The translations under genes and the position numbers were made by a program. The notes below the pieces were generated by a model, which saw nothing but the letters and a program-made list of their open reading frames with translations, was not told the DNA's origin and did no database searches. From an uncultured bacterium (GTDB lineage: Bacteria > Bacillota_A > Clostridia > Oscillospirales > Oscillospiraceae): a DNA stretch of 9,684 bases. Shown piece after piece: positions 6,340 through 9,684 of this stretch; the stretch's first letter is position 1; every line of letters starts with the position of its first letter. The stretch covers positions 1-9,684 of the forward strand of contig CAMEHJ010000025.1 in NCBI GenBank assembly GCA_945917385.1, read 5' to 3'.

Positions 6340-7950
6340 TTAAAAGACGGGCGGATTTTCGGACAGCTTCACGATAATGAGGTCCGTGACCTCGCCGGAA
6401 AATTTCCGGACGGAGCCGGCGCCGGGGTATACAGGCATGGCTTTGAACTCCTCGCTCTGTACGGCGTTATTGTAGTCGGGCGCGAAGATGAAGCCGCCCT
6501 GCACGCCGAAGTAGTTCATCAGGTAGTTTTCACGGGAATTGCGGATGCCGAGCGGTTCGACCCAGAAAGCAAGATTATCGTACATACCGTAGGCGTACTT
6601 GTACGAGGAGAAGTTTTCTCGCAGGAAGTCGTCCTGTACAAAGCCGGCAAAGGCGATGGTGTCGTCCTTCTCGTAGTCGGGGAGATTGTAGATGTCATTG
6701 AGCATACTCGCCGTCATAAAGTTCAGATGCCTGTAAGTCAGCTCATATGATTGATAGGTGGCGTTTGCGGACACGAGGTACGTCCACGATATTGTGAGCG
6801 TGAGCGCGTATGCGCAGAGCCTTGTGAGATTCCGCGCCGACGGCATATGCACCCTGCCCCGCTCCAGAAGCGCGAACAAAAACGGAAATACGAACATATT
6901 CTGGTATTCCATTATGGTGACGGTGGTGTTATAGGGGAAGATGAGCTTTGCGATGTTGGCAAAGGCGGGGATGAGCAGAAAGAGCGCGAGCGCGAAAACG
7001 AAGGGCAGGACGCGACGCTCCTTTATCATAGCGCAAAGCCTCAGCGCGAAGAATACGCAGAGTATGCCGGAGAGCAGGGCGTACCAGAGCTTTCTTCTCA
7101 GAACCGCCTCGGCAAAGTAGGCAAAGAAGGTGATGTATGCATCCTTGAGGGAGGGGATGAGGGAGGTGAAAATCGCGCTCAGCGAGAAGTCCTGCATACG
7201 CCCGCTCTCCATAACACCGTAGCGGACTATCTCAAAGCGCAGTATCAAAAAGTACAGCGCGACCCCTATAATGCTTGTCACGGCAAAGCGAAAAACAAGC
7301 AGGAACATCCCTTTGATATCCATGCCGTCCGTGAGCCTCAAAATCAGCGTGATGCAGAAGCACAGGCACATAAGCCCGACGGACGACTGGTACAGCCCGA
7401 AGGCCGCCGTCATGCACAGCGGCGCGAGAATGAGCGCGCGCCTGCTCTCACCGCAGTTAAGACAGACGAATAGCACGCCGAAAAGGTTGCTCAGTCCCCA
7501 CGCCATGAACATATACTGGAGTAAGGACTGCTCTATGACCGTGGGGTTGACGATAAGAAGCGCGGAGACGAGGGAGACGGAGATCGCCCTTTTTATCCCC
7601 CAGAGCTTTGAGAGCAAAACGGCGGACACAACGGCGCACAGCGTGTACAGCGTTATCCACACGCCCGGCATGATGAGGTTTCCGGACAGCGCGTTCATGT
7701 ACCGCGTGAGCCAGCGCCCGCAGGCGAGCGCCCAGTCGCCGGCGCCCGCGCCGTAGCAGACAAGCCCCTCGCACACGGCGTCGGCGTTGCCGTGCCCGTA
7801 TATCACCAGCAGGTGATACGCAAGAAATGCCGATATAAGCCCCGTAAAGAGCGCGCCGAGGGCTGGTTTTGATGAGCCGTTTATTTTGAAAAAGTCAAGA
7901 AAGCGGCGGAGATATGCCTCCGGCGTGTCGATTCTCAGCTTATTTTCCAT
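6340..7950 (-). CDS. GtrII-like (Glucos_trans_II) membrane glucosyltransferase domain protein
   Basis: A 536-residue membrane protein. After a cytoplasmic tail (1-30) and a first span (about 31-51), the first loop contains GDWALACGRWLTRYMNALSG (71-90). An Asp-Trp followed a few residues later by Gly-Arg-Trp is the hallmark of GtrII-type proteins, which are thought to transfer glucose from polyprenyl-phosphate glucose onto surface glycans outside the membrane. About nine to ten more spans follow, then a soluble C-terminal domain (about 396-536) ending in IIVKLSENPPVF. The ATG at 7950 lies near a GGAG/CGGA region and 31 bases after the predicted transcript start. The frame stays open 55 codons upstream, but that extension would cover the promoter and terminator and is rejected. 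First gene of the three-gene operon. The acceptor is unknown; family assignment is from recognised motifs, not a search. Confidence 0.85.
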   Translation of the reverse strand: MENKLRIDTPEAYLRRFLDFFKINGSSKPALGALFTGLISAFLAYHLLVIYGHGNADAVCEGLVCYGAGAGDWALACGRWLTRYMNALSGNLIMPGVWITLYTLCAVVSAVLLSKLWGIKRAISVSLVSALLIVNPTVIEQSLLQYMFMAWGLSNLFGVLFVCLNCGESRRALILAPLCMTAAFGLYQSSVGLMCLCFCITLILRLTDGMDIKGMFLLVFRFAVTSIIGVALYFLILRFEIVRYGVMESGRMQDFSLSAIFTSLIPSLKDAYITFFAYFAEAVLRRKLWYALLSGILCVFFALRLCAMIKERRVLPFVFALALFLLIPAFANIAKLIFPYNTTVTIMEYQNMFVFPFLFALLERGRVHMPSARNLTRLCAYALTLTISWTYLVSANATYQSYELTYRHLNFMTASMLNDIYNLPDYEKDDTIAFAGFVQDDFLRENFSSYKYAYGMYDNLAFWVEPLGIRNSRENYLMNYFGVQGGFIFAPDYNNAVQSEEFKAMPVYPGAGSVRKFSGEVTDLIIVKLSENPPVF

Positions 7951-7987
7951 GTTTTTCCGCTCCGGATAACTTGATATATGTTTCTTT

Positions 7988-8016
7988 AATATACCATATC
8001 TCTCGCCCCAATTCAA
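7988..8016 (-). promoter_or_regulatory. SigA-type promoter of the GtrII-like operon
   Basis: On the minus strand TTGAAT (8016-8011) and TATATT (7993-7988) are exactly 17 bases apart, beginning just after the uridine run of the upstream terminator. The start would fall near 7981, about 30 bases before the ATG. The gap is AT-rich against GC-rich surroundings. Confidence 0.75.
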
Positions 8017-8019
8017 CAG

Positions 8020-8048
8020 AAAACCCGCGGGAGCGCAGTCCCGCGGGT
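8020..8048 (-). terminator. Intrinsic terminator of the FAD-linked oxidase gene
   Basis: ACCCGCGGGA (8048-8039) and TCCCGCGGGT (8032-8023) form a perfect, very GC-rich 10-bp stem with a 6-base loop. It is followed on the minus strand by a short uridine run (8023-8020) and lies 33 bases past the oxidase stop codon. Confidence 0.9.
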
Positions 8049-8081
8049 CAGAGAGCTGTATGTACGTTCGTGCTTTGTGCG

Positions 8082-9500
8082 TCAGGTGCAGACCTTGCCG
8101 GGGTTGAGGATACATTCGGGGTCAAACACCCGCTTTATCGCGCCCATGAGATCGTAGGCCGTGTCGCCGACGGAGGCTCTGAGATAGTCCTTCTTCGCGT
8201 GCCCGATGGCGTGCTCGCCGGAGACCTGCCCCTCAAACTCCGTACACTTCAGGTAGCACTTGTCCATGACGACCTTGACTCTCGCCTTGAATTCGTCAAC
8301 ATCGAGGTCGTTTGAGCAGCAGTAGATGTGCAGATTGCCGTCGCCCGCGTGACCGAAGGAGCGGATGCGGATAGCCTGCTCGTCTCCAACCTCGTGGGTG
8401 TAGACGAGAAAGTCCGCAATTTTGTCAACGGGCACAACAACGTCCATCTCGTCAACCAGCTTTTCCTCCGCCTCGATTACGGTGAGAAACGCGCTTCTTG
8501 CCGCCCAGACATCCTTCTTGAGTGACGGCGTATCGACGACAAGCACGTCGAACGCGCCGACCTCCTCCGCAACCTCCGCGACCTTCTCCATCTTCAGATC
8601 AAGCTCGTCCTCGCTGCCGCCGACGAGCGTGACGAGAATATATGCGCCGACCTCCTCACCGCCGACATTGGTGGGGAACACCGCGTTGCCGGTATAGGCG
8701 GCGGAGGAATCAACAATGTCTCTCTCCATGAACTCGATGGACTGAGGGTCGAGGTTTGCAAGCTTTATCGCAGGGACGGAGGCAATGGCGCTCTCGATAT
8801 TCTCAAACGGGAGAATGAGGCTCACATCGCACTCCGGCTTCGGAATGAGCTTCAAAGTCAGTTCGGTTATCACGCCGAGCGTGCCCTCACTGCCGATCAT
8901 CAGGTGAAGCAGACTGTAACCGGAGCTTGTTTTGCACACGGTCTTGCCGAGCTTCATGATCTCGCCGTTCGGCAGCACGACGGTCATTGCGAGCACATAG
9001 TCGCGGGTAACGCCGTACTTCACAGCGCGCATACCGCCCGCGTTGGTGCTGACGTTGCCGCCGACGGTGGCGGTTTTCTCACCGGGGTCGGGCGGGTACA
9101 TAAGGCCGTGCTCCAGCGCGTCGGCCGCAAGGTCTTTCAGCAGGACGCCCGGCTGAATATGTACGACGAGGTTTTTCATATCGTAGCTGAGTATCTCGTT
9201 CATGAGCGCGGTGCACAGAACGATACCGCCCCTTATCGGCACACAGCCTCCGACAAGGCCCGTGCCCGCGCCGCGGACCGTGACGGGGATGAGGTTGTCG
9301 TGCGCAAGGCGCATGATCTGCGACACCTCCTCGGTGGTCTTGACAAGGCACACCGCTTCCGGAGCAAAGCGGCCGTAGATGGGCATTTCGTCGTGGGTGT
9401 AGTCCGCGTTGACGGCGTCGCCGTACTGGAAGCGTTCGCCGCCGACGATCTCGCGCAGCTTCTCTGCGAGCTCCGGAGTAAGCTTGTTGTAATTCGGCAT
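8082..9500 (-). CDS. FAD-binding oxidoreductase, GlcD/LctD (D-lactate/glycolate dehydrogenase) family
   Basis: A 472-residue cytoplasmic flavoprotein expected to oxidise a 2-hydroxy acid (lactate, glycolate or 2-hydroxyglutarate) to the 2-oxo acid. The PCMH-type FAD domain is complete: TVRGAGTGLVGG (74-85), PPDPGEKTATVGGN (136-149) with STNAGG (151-156), and TSSGYSLLHLMIGSEGTLG (191-209). The C-terminal cap has GHAGDGNLH (383-391) and SGEHAIGHAK (427-436), the metal/substrate-site motifs of the family, and ends FDPECILNPGKV. The length is normal for GlcD/LctD. The ATG at 9500 has AAGGAGA seven bases upstream. A longer in-frame start 52 codons upstream would run through the promoter and is rejected. 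It has its own promoter and terminator, and the neighbour upstream is divergent, so no EtfA/EtfB or iron-sulfur partner is co-transcribed. Exact substrate and electron acceptor cannot be read from the sequence. Confidence 0.94.
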   Translation of the reverse strand: MPNYNKLTPELAEKLREIVGGERFQYGDAVNADYTHDEMPIYGRFAPEAVCLVKTTEEVSQIMRLAHDNLIPVTVRGAGTGLVGGCVPIRGGIVLCTALMNEILSYDMKNLVVHIQPGVLLKDLAADALEHGLMYPPDPGEKTATVGGNVSTNAGGMRAVKYGVTRDYVLAMTVVLPNGEIMKLGKTVCKTSSGYSLLHLMIGSEGTLGVITELTLKLIPKPECDVSLILPFENIESAIASVPAIKLANLDPQSIEFMERDIVDSSAAYTGNAVFPTNVGGEEVGAYILVTLVGGSEDELDLKMEKVAEVAEEVGAFDVLVVDTPSLKKDVWAARSAFLTVIEAEEKLVDEMDVVVPVDKIADFLVYTHEVGDEQAIRIRSFGHAGDGNLHIYCCSNDLDVDEFKARVKVVMDKCYLKCTEFEGQVSGEHAIGHAKKDYLRASVGDTAYDLMGAIKRVFDPECILNPGKVCT

Positions 9501-9527
9501 AACTGCATCTCCTTTTATTAAATGGCA

Positions 9528-9556
9528 TTGACATAAAATGCGCTGACGCTTATACT
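9528..9556 (+). promoter_or_regulatory. Near-consensus promoter for the rightward ABC-F-like gene
   Basis: TTGACA (9528-9533) and TATACT (9551-9556) with a 17-base spacer; the expected start is near 9563, leaving a leader of about 68 bases before the ATG at 9631. It faces and abuts the leftward promoter. Confidence 0.82.
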
Positions 9557-9570
9557 TCTTAATCACTGGA

Positions 9571-9600
9571 ATTATAACATATATCGTGTACTTCTTGCAA
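9571..9600 (-). promoter_or_regulatory. Promoter of the FAD-linked oxidase gene
   Basis: On the minus strand TTGCAA (9600-9595), an 18-base spacer and a perfect TATAAT (9576-9571) preceded by TGT, an extended -10 element. The expected start is near 9564, giving a leader of about 64 bases to the ATG at 9500. Confidence 0.82.
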
Positions 9601-9630
9601 TAATTAATCATTTGAAACGGAGTAACCCTG

Positions 9631-9684
9631 ATGCTTACTGTAAAAAATCTGTCCATGCAATTCGGCTCGTCCGTGCTGTTTTCC
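9631..9684 (+). CDS. ABC-type ATPase, probably ABC-F, N-terminal fragment (runs off right edge)
   Basis: Eighteen codons are visible, reading MLTVKNLSMQFGSSVLFS. The opening (ATG, short strand, NLSxxFG, then LF) is the usual start of an ABC ATPase. The pattern FGSSVLFS, placed at the very N-terminus without a membrane domain, is most like ABC-F ribosome-associated proteins (ribosome rescue or antibiotic protection). No Walker motif is within the window, so an ordinary ABC transporter ATPase remains possible. GGAG lies eight bases upstream of the ATG, and the gene has a near-consensus promoter at 9528-9556. Confidence 0.7.
   Translation, partial: MLTVKNLSMQFGSSVLFS

Noticed and set aside
6751..7473. 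Plus-strand open frame of 240 codons, extremely rich in Glu, Arg and Gln
   Set aside because: Charge pattern is the antisense of hydrophobic membrane codons in the GtrII-like gene; no ribosome site or family motif.
7951..8115. N-terminal extension of the GtrII-like protein by 55 codons
   Set aside because: The extension covers the oxidase terminator and the operon promoter and even overlaps the oxidase 3' end.
9501..9656. N-terminal extension of the FAD oxidase by 52 codons
   Set aside because: It would read through the perfect TATAAT promoter and 5' leader; the internal ATG has AAGGAGA at proper distance and gives the usual family length.

Overview
The window reads as chromosomal DNA from a GC-rich, Gram-positive anaerobe of the Clostridia, probably Oscillospiraceae-like and gut-associated. 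This is an inference. It rests on the short lipoprotein signal peptide followed by an Ala/Pro/Ser/Glu linker, strong AGGAGG-type ribosome binding sites, SigA-type promoters in AT-rich gaps, and a Firmicutes-style lysine (L-box) riboswitch. Seven genes are complete or partial on the minus strand and one partial gene is on the plus strand. No mobile element, tRNA, rRNA or CRISPR array was seen.

Reading in the direction of transcription (right to left): at the far right, the first 18 codons of an ABC-F-like ATPase run rightward. Divergent from it is a 472-residue GlcD/LctD-type FAD-linked oxidase with its own promoter (9571-9600) and a strong terminator (8020-8048), so it appears monocistronic. 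Next is a three-gene operon with a promoter at 7988-8016. It encodes a GtrII-like polytopic membrane protein, a second polytopic membrane protein of similar layout but unknown family, and an EamA-type (DMT) transporter.

The left third is the best-defined unit. A near-consensus promoter (3723-3751) starts a leader containing a complete lysine riboswitch aptamer (3519-3684). An intrinsic terminator follows (3441-3476), and a candidate antiterminator shares bases with both P1 and that terminator. Behind it lie a solute-binding lipoprotein, a permease, an ATPase and, overlapping the ATPase stop by ATGA, an M20 metallopeptidase that runs off the left edge. The riboswitch lets the substrate be assigned: this is most likely a lysine (or lysine-related) uptake system. 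The peptidase would free lysine, or a lysine-containing compound, inside the cell. Two perfect 13-bp hairpins between the lipoprotein and permease genes could keep lipoprotein mRNA in excess.

The least explained region is the GtrII-like / unknown / EamA operon, a candidate cell-envelope glycosylation module. The most unusual regulatory layout is the pair of face-to-face promoters at 9528-9600.
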